DNA of 64,000 nt from Clostridiales bacterium Firm_04 (lineage in GTDB: Bacteria; Bacillota; Clostridia; Oscillospirales; Ruminococcaceae), in assembly GCA_001603005.1 (NCBI GenBank), contig LVAJ01000014.1, positions 124,001 through 188,000 of the forward strand, written 5' to 3'. How positions within the stretch are numbered: the stretch's first letter is position 1; every line of letters starts with the position of its first letter. Made by a program: the position numbers and the translations under genes. Below, piece by piece: positions 8,790 through 16,479 of this stretch. A model generated the notes under the pieces. That model had not been told where the DNA came from, searched no databases, and saw nothing but the letters and a program-made list of their open reading frames with translations.

Positions 8790-9066
8790 CATGTGCTTTG
8801 AGAGGGGAGTGGCTGTTCAGGGATTTATTATTCGCATCCGGTGCGCACCAGTATTAAAGTTTTGATCGAACTTTTTCAAAAGTTCGCGGAGTCCAGAGGC
8901 AGAGCCTCTGGTCGCGATCCGCAGATCGCGAAACTCCCCAGCGTTCAAGAGCTTGGCGGGTTTGGGGACTTGCGATAGAAGTCCCCATTCTATAATAGCA
9001 TCCGCGAAGCGGATTCCTCTTTTTTTATGACTCCCTGTTTCGACCACTCCTCATGTGCTTTGAGAG
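8790..9066. mobile_element. MITE-like element with 15-bp direct repeats
   Basis: The identical 15-mer CATGTGCTTTGAGAG occurs at 8790-8804 and 9052-9066, flanking 247 bases. The inner ends are imperfect inverted repeats: GGAGTGG...CAGGGA on the left against the complement of TCCCTG...CCACTCC on the right. The interior is a run of short palindromes: GAACTTTTTCAAAAGTTC (8868-8885), CCAGAGGCAGAGCCTCTGG (8893-8911), CGCGATCCGCAGATCGCG (8913-8930), GGGGACTT...AAGTCCCC and ATCCGCGAAGCGGAT. An open frame crosses it on the minus strand (8817-9047) but has no ribosome site and only reflects the palindromes. No transposase is present, so movement would need one elsewhere. Whether other copies exist cannot be seen here. 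Confidence 0.6.
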
Positions 9067-9098
9067 CTTATGTTTCTATGAAGTTTTCTTGGAATATC

Positions 9099-9127
9099 TT
9101 GACAAATAAGACAAATTGATTTATAAT
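9099..9127 (+). promoter_or_regulatory. Promoter for the CARF-HEPN gene
   Basis: TTGACA, 17 bases, TATAAT: a full-consensus sigma-A promoter about 38 bases before the start codon. Confidence 0.8.
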
Positions 9128-9164
9128 AATACTATATTTTTTAGAATCGAGGTGCATTTTTCAC

Positions 9165-10658
9165 ATGAAAATATTGTTTTCTCCGGTCAGTATCAATGAT
9201 CCGTATTTTCCGTCCGCAGATCCCGAGGATCTGAAAGAAGGTCCGCTGCTGCGTCTTTGCAGACAGGAGCAGCCGGAATGCGTGTATCTCTATTTGTACG
9301 GCGAAGCGCTCGCGCAGGAGCAGGATTCCCGCAGCTGCCGCACGGCGCTGGAGCAGCTTGGGTTTGTGACGAATATCCGCGCGGTGATCCGGCAGAATGT
9401 GAATGACGATACGACTGCGGAAGAATTTCAGGATGATTTCCGCGGCGTGCTGAAAGATCTGCGCGCTGATTATCCCGATGCAGAGCTGATCGTCAATGTG
9501 TTCTCGGCGACAGAGCCGATGCAGGAAGCGTTCACGGCGCTGGCGGCGGAAGCAGAGAGTGCATCTGCGGATGCTGAACCGGAAATTCCGGCGGATGAAG
9601 CGGAAGATGCAGCGATCGCAGACAATGCGGATGACGCTGATATTGCCGAAGATCCCGCGCCGGATGAAGCGGAAACCGAAGATGAAATGCCGGTTTCGGA
9701 CGAAGATTTCACAGCGGACGACCTTGCTGCGGAAACCGATGCGCCGGCTGAACTGCCGGCAGCGGATGCAGCGGAAACACCGGATGCAGAGACCGCTGCA
9801 CCGGAAGCTGCTGAACCGGCTGCTGACACCGCAGAACCGGAAACTGCGCCCGAAGAAACCGCCGATCCGGTCTATGAGGAGCAGTGCAGACTGCTCTGCA
9901 AGCTGATCGACGCATACGAATACCGCGCGGCGCAGATCGTCTGCATGAACATGGAAAAGCAGCCGCCTGCAATGTTCTCTGCGCTGCTGGATGCGGCAGT
10001 GGTACGCAGCAGCGGCAAGTGGGCACAGGCACAGAAGCAGTTCTGCGATCTCGGACAGAGCACGGTGACTGCCGGTATCGTGCCGGCTGCCGAGTATTTC
10101 ATGCGGCAGAATATTCTTGCGGAAAAGGACGAATGCACTGCATTTTTCCGCGGTATGCCCGCGATCCTGACAGAGGTGTTCCTCGCGGCGATCCGCACGC
10201 AGTTCCACACGGATCTGACGCAGTACATGATCTATGCTTCGAGAAAATGGGACGAGAACAAGCTTGTCATCGCACAGATGACCGGCAAGTTCAGCGAGAC
10301 TTTCAAGTATCACACCAAGCCGAAGCCGATGAAGGTCGGCGGATTTGTCACCGCGGCGCATCTTTCCAATTTCATGGAAAATGCCTCGGATTCCAAAAAG
10401 CACGGTCAGATGATCCTTGATACGCTGAAGCTCCGGCAGGCGACCGAGGACAAGGTGCGGAACGTGACGACCTATTCGCTCTCCACATCCCGCGGCGAGG
10501 ATCTGCGCAGATTCAACCTGACCGCGCCGGATGAGCTGATGCTCCAGCTGCGCGATTATATCCGGAATTATACCGATATTGCGCTGACGGATGAGGTGCT
10601 GCAATCCTATCAGAAGATGAATGCGCTGTTGAAATCCAGTCTGAACGAAGAAGCATAA
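9165..10658 (+). CDS. Orphan Csm6-like CARF-HEPN protein with altered HEPN motif
   Basis: 497 residues. The N-terminus MKILFSPVSINDP...LLRLCRQEQPECVYLYLYGE and the INVxSxxxxM-like NVFSATEPMQ (111-120) match the CARF fold of Csm6, which senses cyclic oligoadenylate in type III CRISPR immunity. Residues about 130-238 are an Ala/Glu/Asp/Pro-rich acidic linker where Csm6 has the last CARF strand. CKLIDAYEYRAAQIV (244-258) resembles the linker before the Csm6 HEPN domain. The expected R-X4-H ribonuclease motif appears as R432-N-V-T-T-Y437: the catalytic His is Tyr. It has its own full-consensus promoter and a terminator. No cas gene or array is in the window. A catalytically dead sensor or a diverged nuclease are both possible. 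Confidence 0.6.
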   Translation: MKILFSPVSINDPYFPSADPEDLKEGPLLRLCRQEQPECVYLYLYGEALAQEQDSRSCRTALEQLGFVTNIRAVIRQNVNDDTTAEEFQDDFRGVLKDLRADYPDAELIVNVFSATEPMQEAFTALAAEAESASADAEPEIPADEAEDAAIADNADDADIAEDPAPDEAETEDEMPVSDEDFTADDLAAETDAPAELPAADAAETPDAETAAPEAAEPAADTAEPETAPEETADPVYEEQCRLLCKLIDAYEYRAAQIVCMNMEKQPPAMFSALLDAAVVRSSGKWAQAQKQFCDLGQSTVTAGIVPAAEYFMRQNILAEKDECTAFFRGMPAILTEVFLAAIRTQFHTDLTQYMIYASRKWDENKLVIAQMTGKFSETFKYHTKPKPMKVGGFVTAAHLSNFMENASDSKKHGQMILDTLKLRQATEDKVRNVTTYSLSTSRGEDLRRFNLTAPDELMLQLRDYIRNYTDIALTDEVLQSYQKMNALLKSSLNEEA

Positions 10659-10675
10659 TGCAAGAACAAAGCAAA

Positions 10676-10725
10676 ATCAGCGCCCGTTTGCAGAAAAATG
10701 CAGGCGGGCGCTGATCTTATTTGTG
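10676..10725. terminator. Bidirectional terminator
   Basis: 17-bp stem (10676-10692 with 10699-10715, one G-T pair) closes a short GAAAAA loop. It lies between the convergent CARF-HEPN and rRNA methyltransferase genes and overlaps the latter's stop codon. Confidence 0.8.
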
Positions 10726-11916
10726 CTTTTTTGCGGGAGCGGACTTCCGGTATTCGAGCAGGCAGACGGTCTCAATGCCGGTCGTGTGCGGGAACATATC
10801 GACCGGCTGGATCATTGTGACCTGATAGCCGGATTTTTTCAGCTGGAGCAGATCGCGTTCCAGCGTTTCGATTTTGCAGGAGACATAGACGATCTTTTTC
10901 GGGCGCAGGATCGCGGCACTGCGCAGAAATGCGGGACTTGCGCCTGCGCGCGGCGGATCCATGATGAGGACGTCGCAGTGCCCGCCCTCTGCCGCAAGCT
11001 GTTCCATGAATTTGCCGGCATCATCGCGGCAGAAGCGGATGCTGGAAAGGCGGTTGAGCTTTGCATTGGCGGCGGCATCGCGCACGGCATCGGGATTCTG
11101 CTCCACACCGATGACAGATGCGCCCTGCTTTGCGCAGATCATGCCGATCGTGCCGGTGCCGCAGTAGGCGTCAATGACCGTAACGCCTTCGCGGATGTCT
11201 GCGGCATCCACGGCACAGCGATAGAGCCGCTCTGTTTGGGCAGGATTCACCTGATAGAACGAGGCAGGGGAGATGCGGAAGCGGCAGCCGCAGAGTTCGT
11301 CGGTAATGGTGCCGCTGCCGAACAGCGTGATGCTGCGCGTGCCGAGGGTGAGCGGTCTGCCGTCCGGACAGATATTCTGCACGATCGTCGTGATCTCCGG
11401 ATGCGCCTTGCAGAGCGCTTTGACCAGATTATTCTTGGAAGGCAGCATTGCAGACGCCGTGACAAGCACGAGCATGACCTCGCCGGCGGACGCAGAGGTG
11501 CGGATCAGCGTGTGACGGAGCAGACCGGTTCCGGTGCGCAGATCATACGGCTGAATGCGGAGATCGTGCATCAGTTTTTTCAGGGTTCGGATGATCGGGG
11601 CGGCGCGTTCGTCTTCGAGCATGCAGTCGTCGGTCGCAACGAGCTTCTGACCGGTGGACTGGAAGATGCCGGAGATGATCCTGCCCTTGCCGTCCCTGCC
11701 GAACAGATTTTGCACTTTGTTGCGGTAATGATAGGGATGCTCCATGCCGAGAATCGGTCTGACCGGCGCGAATTTGGAGAGCATGCGCTCGGCTTTTTCC
11801 TGCTTGTATGTCAGCTGACCGGCGTAGGCTTCCTGTAACTGACAGCCGCCGCAGCGCTTGAAACAGCGGCAGACCGGCTCGCCGGTGGCAGGATCGGCGA
11901 TGATATGTTTGCTCAT
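10717..11916 (-). CDS. rlmD: 23S rRNA (uracil-5-)-methyltransferase, RlmD/RlmCD family
   Basis: 399 residues. It forms 5-methyluridine in 23S rRNA with SAM. The N-terminal CRCFKRCGGCQ block supplies [4Fe-4S] cysteines. VIDAYCGTGTIG is the SAM motif, IMDPPRAG motif IV, and VYVSCKIETLERDL holds the nucleophilic Cys. The TRAM domain often found at the N-terminus is absent; the frame extends 61 codons further upstream but GAAAGGGG directly before ATG 11916 fixes the start. Single-gene unit with a promoter at 11955-11983. Confidence 0.9.
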   Translation of the reverse strand: MSKHIIADPATGEPVCRCFKRCGGCQLQEAYAGQLTYKQEKAERMLSKFAPVRPILGMEHPYHYRNKVQNLFGRDGKGRIISGIFQSTGQKLVATDDCMLEDERAAPIIRTLKKLMHDLRIQPYDLRTGTGLLRHTLIRTSASAGEVMLVLVTASAMLPSKNNLVKALCKAHPEITTIVQNICPDGRPLTLGTRSITLFGSGTITDELCGCRFRISPASFYQVNPAQTERLYRCAVDAADIREGVTVIDAYCGTGTIGMICAKQGASVIGVEQNPDAVRDAAANAKLNRLSSIRFCRDDAGKFMEQLAAEGGHCDVLIMDPPRAGASPAFLRSAAILRPKKIVYVSCKIETLERDLLQLKKSGYQVTMIQPVDMFPHTTGIETVCLLEYRKSAPAKKHK

Positions 11917-11954
11917 AAGATGCCCCTTTCTGTACGGATCCGTGATACCAGAAC

Positions 11955-11983
11955 AGTATACCATAATTTCCGGAGATTTGCAA
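11955..11983 (-). promoter_or_regulatory. Promoter for rlmD
   Basis: TTGCAA (11983-11978), 17 bases, TATACT (11960-11955). Confidence 0.7.
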
Positions 11984-12032
11984 GGGTTGATGCAGCGGGG
12001 AATCGTAAACAAAAAAATTTTGCGCAAACCCA

Positions 12033-12061
12033 TTGCAAAAACAGACGAAATCTGATATAAT
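12033..12061 (+). promoter_or_regulatory. Promoter for the LCMT-type methyltransferase
   Basis: TTGCAA, 17 bases, TATAAT. The start site would fall just before or in the first operator-like repeat at 12070. Confidence 0.75.
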
Positions 12062-12069
12062 ACAGATGT

Positions 12070-12118
12070 GAGTTTGCTTATGCTAACATAATGTTGCATT
12101 GAGTTTACCTATGCTAAC
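12070..12118 (+). promoter_or_regulatory. Duplicated operator-like repeats
   Basis: GAGTTTGCTTATGCTAAC (12070-12087) recurs as GAGTTTACCTATGCTAAC (12101-12118), 16 of 18 bases identical and 31 bases apart, about three helical turns. Each copy is itself an imperfect dyad (GTTTGC-TTAT-GCTAAC). Placement just downstream of the -10 box fits repressor sites. The half-sites recall DtxR/MntR-family metalloregulator boxes, but that link is inference. Confidence 0.55.
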
Positions 12119-12185
12119 TCAAACGACATACGATCTGATACCGCATACACAGTACGATACTTTCAATTTTAAGGAGGATGAACCA

Positions 12186-12965
12186 ATGAAACTCAAATTC
12201 GGGGATATTCAGGAAACCGCGCTGATCCCGCTTGCGATCAAAGCGAGCGAAACAAGCCGTCCGAATGCCAGAATCAGGGATGTCAAGGCGAAAGAGATCA
12301 TCGACTCGCTCGGCGTGGACGTCAGCAAGTACGATCCGTTCCTGTCGCACGAGGGCGTTATCGCGCGCACGATCATGTTTCGGGATCAGCTGAAAGCACT
12401 GCTGAAAAAGTATCCGGATGCGCTCTGCGTCAATCTCGGATGCGGATTCGACGACAAATTCACGCAGGTCGATAACGGCAGGGTGCAGTGGTATGACGTT
12501 GATCTGCCCGATCAGATCGCAGTCAGAAGAAAGGTCTATTCCGATCGCGAGCGCTGCAAGATGCTCCCCGGCAGTGCGCTGGAATCGGAATGGACAAAGC
12601 AGCTCCCGAAGGCAAAAATGTATATTATTGTCATGGAAGGCGTGCTGGAATATTTCACGAAGGATCAGGTCAAGACCTGCCTGAACATGCTCTGCGACAG
12701 CTTTCCGCACGGCTATCTGGTCGGGGAACTGCATTCGCCGTTTCTGGAAAAGCACGGCAAGCATCATGACGCAGTCAAGCACACAAATGCGACATTCGGC
12801 TGGGGCACAAAGTCCGGCAGGGAGTATCTTGCGCTGGAACCGCGGATGAAGCTGCTCTCCGAACACAGCTTCAACGAGGAAATGAAAAAGTACACGCTGG
12901 GCGGCAAATTCTTTTCCGTGATCGGCAAAAACATCAACAACCGCATCGCCGTGTTCAAGTGGTGA
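12186..12965 (+). CDS. Leucine carboxyl methyltransferase-family SAM methyltransferase
   Basis: 259 residues. The N-terminal half holds the LCM-type start: a conserved R-D-x-KA-E segment (RDVKAKEIIDSL), then IARTIMFRDQL, SAM loop VNLGCGFDDKF, and YDVDLPDQIAVR with the acidic SAM-ribose ligand. IIVMEGVLEYF is the motif IV region. These enzymes resemble TcmP-type O-methyltransferases; the substrate is unknown. AAGGAGGATG precedes ATG 12186. Its promoter carries two operator-like repeats, so expression is probably controlled, perhaps by a metal-responsive repressor. Single gene with terminator. Confidence 0.85.
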   Translation: MKLKFGDIQETALIPLAIKASETSRPNARIRDVKAKEIIDSLGVDVSKYDPFLSHEGVIARTIMFRDQLKALLKKYPDALCVNLGCGFDDKFTQVDNGRVQWYDVDLPDQIAVRRKVYSDRERCKMLPGSALESEWTKQLPKAKMYIIVMEGVLEYFTKDQVKTCLNMLCDSFPHGYLVGELHSPFLEKHGKHHDAVKHTNATFGWGTKSGREYLALEPRMKLLSEHSFNEEMKKYTLGGKFFSVIGKNINNRIAVFKW

Positions 12966-12977
12966 GGATATACAGAA

Positions 12978-13015
12978 AGCAGGCAGATACTTTTGCGTAT
13001 CTGCCTGCTGTTTTT
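12978..13015. terminator. Bidirectional terminator
   Basis: 13-bp stem AGCAGGCAGATAC / GTATCTGCCTGCT with TTTTGC loop, then GTTTTT. It lies between convergent genes; its right end touches the stop codon of the DUF1667 gene. Confidence 0.85.
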
Positions 13016-13376
13016 ATACCTGCTCCATCGAGCGCGATGCGACGATATTGACGCCGGTGCCGAGGATATCCGGCACGATCACATCGCCGACCTGAACCGG
13101 CGCCTGCACCTGCACATGCCGGATGACTTTCATGGCATCCATGATGCGGTCGAGCGGCAATGCCTGCTCGGAGATCACGGGAAGGACGCGGTGCAGACCG
13201 TTTCCGATGCGGACGGTCGTGGTCAGGATGCGCTCCGGACGGATGCATTCGGTTTCTGCATAGGCTTTGCCGCGCGGACAGCTGTTGCCGGTGACTTCCG
13301 TCACAGTGTCGTTTTCGATCGTCACGGTCAGGCGGCATCCGACCGGACAGTTTACACAAATCAGTTCTTTTTTCAT
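13014..13376 (-). CDS. DUF1667 family cysteine-cluster protein
   Basis: 120 residues. LICVNCPVGCRL at the N-terminus and NSCPRGKAY shortly after give four cysteines likely to hold a metal or Fe-S site; the family is usually encoded beside GlpA-like and NAD/FAD oxidoreductase genes, as here. It probably forms the small electron-transfer or structural part of that complex. ATG 13376 lies four bases after the stop of the preceding oxidoreductase, whose end supplies the GAGGG ribosome site. Third gene of the operon starting at 16058. Confidence 0.85.
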   Translation of the reverse strand: MKKELICVNCPVGCRLTVTIENDTVTEVTGNSCPRGKAYAETECIRPERILTTTVRIGNGLHRVLPVISEQALPLDRIMDAMKVIRHVQVQAPVQVGDVIVPDILGTGVNIVASRSMEQV

Positions 13377-13380
13377 ATTA

Positions 13381-14634
13381 TCAGCCCTCAACGATTTCGA
13401 TTGTGAGATCATCCTTGAGATCGGTCATGTCCTTGCGCAGCAGCACTGCTTCTTCCATGACAGACGGCAGCAGCTTGCGCTTTTTGACCTTCCGGATGAC
13501 CTGATCGCCGCAGCGGATGACCAGTGTGCCGCTGTCCATCGGTGTGCGGACGCGGAAATAGACCGTCAGCTTTTCAACCGGATCCGCCGGATAGAATTTC
13601 GAGGGCACACAATAGCTGACCTGATTGCCGCTGACAATGCGGCGCGGTTCGCCCTGCGGCTTGCCGTTTTTCAGATAGGATGCAGCACCCTCTGCGGCAC
13701 GTGCAGCCTGCAGCGAAACATAATCCACGAGATCATGCACATGCAGTCCGTTTCCGCAGGCGAAAATGCCCTCTGCTTCGGTCATGTAGCGGTCATCGAC
13801 AAACGGTCCCTTTGTGCTAGGATCGAGCCGGACGCCTGCCTGCTCCGCAAGATGATTCTCCGGGATCAGTCCGCAGGAGAGCAGCAGGGTATCCACATCG
13901 AAATACTGCTCGCTGTCTGCGATCGGGTTCTTGTTTTCATCGACCGCGACGACCTCGATCTTTTCGAGTCTGTCCTTGCCGAATACCTTTGTGACCGTGT
14001 GCGAAAGATACAGCGGGATATCGAAATCCTCAAGACATTGCTTCATATTGCGCGGCAGACCGTTGGAATACGGCATGATCTCCGCCACGCCGACGACCTT
14101 TGCGCCTTCCAGCGTCATGCGTCTTGCCATGATGAGCCCGATATCGCCGGAGCCGAGAATGAACACGCGCTTGCCGACGAGATAGCCGTCGATATTCAGA
14201 TAGCGCTGCGCCTGTCCTGCGGTATAGACGCCGGCAGGACGGGTGCCGTTGATGTTGATGCCGCCGCGCGGACGTTCATAGCAGCCGACTGCCAGAATGA
14301 CCGCATCCGCCTGCACCTGCACGACGCCTTCCTCTGCGTTGACATATTCGACGATTTTGTCGGGCGTCAGCTTTGTGACGGTCGTGTTGCAGAGGATCTT
14401 CACGTTTTCTTCCTCTGCCATGCGCAGGAACCGTTCTGCATAGGCAGGACCGGAAAGCTGCTCTTTGAAGGTCTGCAGTCCGAAGCCGTTGTGAATGCAC
14501 TGCTCCAGAATGCCGCCCGGTTCCTCGTCCTTTTCAATGACGAGCACATCAGAGATGCCGTTCTTTTTCAATGTCACGGCGGCAGATAAGCCGGCGCTGC
14601 CGCCGCCGATGATGATAGCCTGTACTCTTTTCAT
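13381..14634 (-). CDS. NAD/FAD-dependent oxidoreductase, GlpB-like partner
   Basis: 417 residues. An FAD dinucleotide loop IIIGGGSAGLSAA starts the protein; a second Rossmann loop VFILGSGDIGLIMARR binds NAD(P). AVGCYERPRGG and IFACGNGLHVHD are typical of this pyridine nucleotide-disulfide-like family without a redox CxxC. The ATGA start overlaps the stop of the GlpA-like gene, implying a fixed subunit ratio. With the upstream dehydrogenase and DUF1667 protein it likely oxidises glycerol-3-phosphate or a related hydroxy-compound and passes electrons on. Exact acceptor unknown. Confidence 0.85.
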   Translation of the reverse strand: MKRVQAIIIGGGSAGLSAAVTLKKNGISDVLVIEKDEEPGGILEQCIHNGFGLQTFKEQLSGPAYAERFLRMAEEENVKILCNTTVTKLTPDKIVEYVNAEEGVVQVQADAVILAVGCYERPRGGININGTRPAGVYTAGQAQRYLNIDGYLVGKRVFILGSGDIGLIMARRMTLEGAKVVGVAEIMPYSNGLPRNMKQCLEDFDIPLYLSHTVTKVFGKDRLEKIEVVAVDENKNPIADSEQYFDVDTLLLSCGLIPENHLAEQAGVRLDPSTKGPFVDDRYMTEAEGIFACGNGLHVHDLVDYVSLQAARAAEGAASYLKNGKPQGEPRRIVSGNQVSYCVPSKFYPADPVEKLTVYFRVRTPMDSGTLVIRCGDQVIRKVKKRKLLPSVMEEAVLLRKDMTDLKDDLTIEIVEG

Positions 14635-16058
14635 ATCCGATTATCACTTTCCAGAATATTCGATTTGGGAGAATCGTAAACCACTTCCAGCGGAGAGATG
14701 CCGAGCTCGCGCGCAAGGATATGCACGACCTTCGGCTCGCAGAATCCGCCCTGACATCTGCCCATGCCCGGACGCACACGCTTCTTGACGCCCTTGACCG
14801 TCCGCGCACCGCACGGCTTGCGGATGCAGTCCACGATCTCGCCCTCGGAGATCTTTTCGCAGCGGCAGATGATCCTGCCGTATGCCGGATTTTCCGCGAT
14901 CAGCGCGGAGCGTTCTGCATCGGAAAGCGCAGCGAGCACGACCGGCGCCTTGCGCGTCATGACGGCATCGGGATTTTCAGTCAGCGTCAGCGATTCCGCG
15001 AGAATTGCGATGACCTTGTCCGCAATTGCCGGCGAGGACGCCAGACCGGGCGATTCGATCGAGACCGCATCAATGAAATGCGGCACATCCGGCAGCTCTG
15101 TGACGATGAAATCGGGACATGTCGTTGTCGGACGGATGCCGGCAAATGTGCGGATCGAGCGGTTCAGCGGGATGTTTTGCAGCGTCTTGCTGATGTTTGC
15201 GCGGACATAGGCAAGTCCGTCCACGGTCGTGCCGTTGTCGTCCGGATCATCCAGAAAATCGCTGTTCGGACCGATCAGCGTGTTGCCGTAGACGGTCGGG
15301 ATCGCGAGCACGCCCTTGCCCTTTTCTTTGGACGGCACAGGGAAGATGATATGCCGGATCGGCTGTGCGTCCTGATCGAGCACATAGTATTCGCCCTTGC
15401 GCGGCGTGGCATGCCAGTCCGCCTTTGCGACCATATTGTGGATCTGCTCGGCATGAACGCCGGCAGCATTGATGATATACCGTGTGCGGAAGCTGCCCGC
15501 AGGCGTTTCGACCGTGAAGCCGTCTGAATCCTTTGTGATGCCGCAGCAGGGTGCGTTGAGATAGAGCTTCGCGCCGTTTCCGCAGGCGGTTTCCATGCAG
15601 GCGTCCGCGACTTCCCACGGATAAATGACAGCAGTTGTGTAGAAATCGAGCACGCGCGTGACCTGTTCGGAGAGATTCGGTTCCTCTGCGATCGCTTCAT
15701 CGCGGCTGAGCATCCGGTAGGGGATGCCTCTTGCATCAGCTCTTGCGGCGAGCACTGCAAGCTGTTCTTCTTCCTCTGCGCCGCATGCCGCGATGTATGC
15801 GCCGACGGTTTTGTAGGCGCAGTGGAGCTGCGCACAGATCTGCTCATATTGCTGAGCGCCCTTGACGTTCAGCTCTGCCTTCAGGGTGCCGTCTTCCGGA
15901 TCATAGCCGGTGTGCACGATCGCGGAGTTTGCCATTGTCGCGCCCTCTGCGATGTCGTTTTCCTTTTCCAGCACCGCAATTTTCAGGCGGTAGCGGGAGA
16001 GCTTCCAGCTGAGCATTGCACCGGTGATGCCGGCGCCGATGATAACAATGTCATACAT
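14631..16058 (-). CDS. GlpA-like FAD-dependent glycerol-3-phosphate dehydrogenase
   Basis: 475 residues. N-terminal FAD loop VIIGAGITGAMLSWKLSR, then a DAO-fold dehydrogenase; the C-terminal 80 residues form a BFD-like [2Fe-2S] domain with IICRCEKISEGE and GMGRCQGGFCEP cysteines. This pairing is typical of anaerobic-type GlpA. ATG 16058 is chosen on the family start MYDIVIIGAG; an upstream in-frame ATG at 16082 would sit after no clear ribosome site. First gene of a three-gene operon. A promoter at 16212-16240 and a leader terminator at 16100-16122 suggest antitermination control like that known for glp genes in Bacillus. Confidence 0.85.
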   Translation of the reverse strand: MYDIVIIGAGITGAMLSWKLSRYRLKIAVLEKENDIAEGATMANSAIVHTGYDPEDGTLKAELNVKGAQQYEQICAQLHCAYKTVGAYIAACGAEEEEQLAVLAARADARGIPYRMLSRDEAIAEEPNLSEQVTRVLDFYTTAVIYPWEVADACMETACGNGAKLYLNAPCCGITKDSDGFTVETPAGSFRTRYIINAAGVHAEQIHNMVAKADWHATPRKGEYYVLDQDAQPIRHIIFPVPSKEKGKGVLAIPTVYGNTLIGPNSDFLDDPDDNGTTVDGLAYVRANISKTLQNIPLNRSIRTFAGIRPTTTCPDFIVTELPDVPHFIDAVSIESPGLASSPAIADKVIAILAESLTLTENPDAVMTRKAPVVLAALSDAERSALIAENPAYGRIICRCEKISEGEIVDCIRKPCGARTVKGVKKRVRPGMGRCQGGFCEPKVVHILARELGISPLEVVYDSPKSNILESDNRI

Positions 16059-16099
16059 AAGCATTTCTCTTTTCTGATTCATGCGCAGGATGCAGAATG

Positions 16100-16122
16100 A
16101 AAAAACGGGAACATTGTCCCCG
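16100..16122 (-). terminator. Leader terminator (attenuator) before the glp-like operon
   Basis: Read on the minus strand, CGGGGACAATGTTCCCG (16122-16106) forms an 8-bp stem followed by six T. It lies between the promoter (16240-16212) and the start codon at 16058, so it can stop transcription before the operon. Confidence 0.6.
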
Positions 16123-16211
16123 AATTGTCATTTTGGCATGTGGTTATCATTTGCCGATCCGCACGCATGCATACATGATTTGCTGCATTCCATTCGGAAT
16201 TGCATAAGAAT

Positions 16212-16240
16212 ATTATACAATTATATTCCTTTTTTGTCAA
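16212..16240 (-). promoter_or_regulatory. Promoter for the glp-like operon
   Basis: TTGACA (16240-16235), 17 bases, TATAAT (16217-16212): full consensus. The leader to the start codon is about 150 bases. The rest of the 421-base gap 16059-16479 holds the attenuator and the plus-strand promoter at 16396; nothing else was recognised. Confidence 0.8.
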
Positions 16241-16395
16241 GTGCTGAAAGAATTTCAGTGAAAATGTGCCGTCCAGGCAGTGGGGGATGCGGGCGGATCC
16301 GGTCGGGGCTGCGCGGAAAAGCGGTTCCGTTTCTGACTGTTTGCATAAATCCGGAACTGCTGTTTTGTAAATGTGAACGAAATATGAACAAAAGA

Positions 16396-16424
16396 TTGAC
16401 AAGATGTGAAATTTGTGCTATGAT
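16396..16424 (+). promoter_or_regulatory. Promoter for the hypothetical gene at 16480
   Basis: TTGACA, 17 bases, TATGAT. Confidence 0.75.
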
Positions 16425-16479
16425 AAAGACAGAAAAAGAGCAGGAACACCGCAAACGGGAATGGGAATGGAGTGAGATT

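Noticed and set aside
8817-9047. 76-codon minus-strand frame inside the palindrome-rich element
   Set aside because: No ribosome site; its codons are built from the hairpin sequences and the frame spans nearly the whole element, so it is more likely a repeat than a gene.
9141-10604. Antisense frame over the CARF-HEPN gene
   Set aside because: Arg/Cys/Phe-rich shadow without start signals; the plus strand has promoter, start and terminator.
9165-10658. Csm6-like gene as proof of a CRISPR-Cas locus
   Set aside because: No repeats, adaptation genes or effector genes in the window; the protein also lacks the catalytic His.
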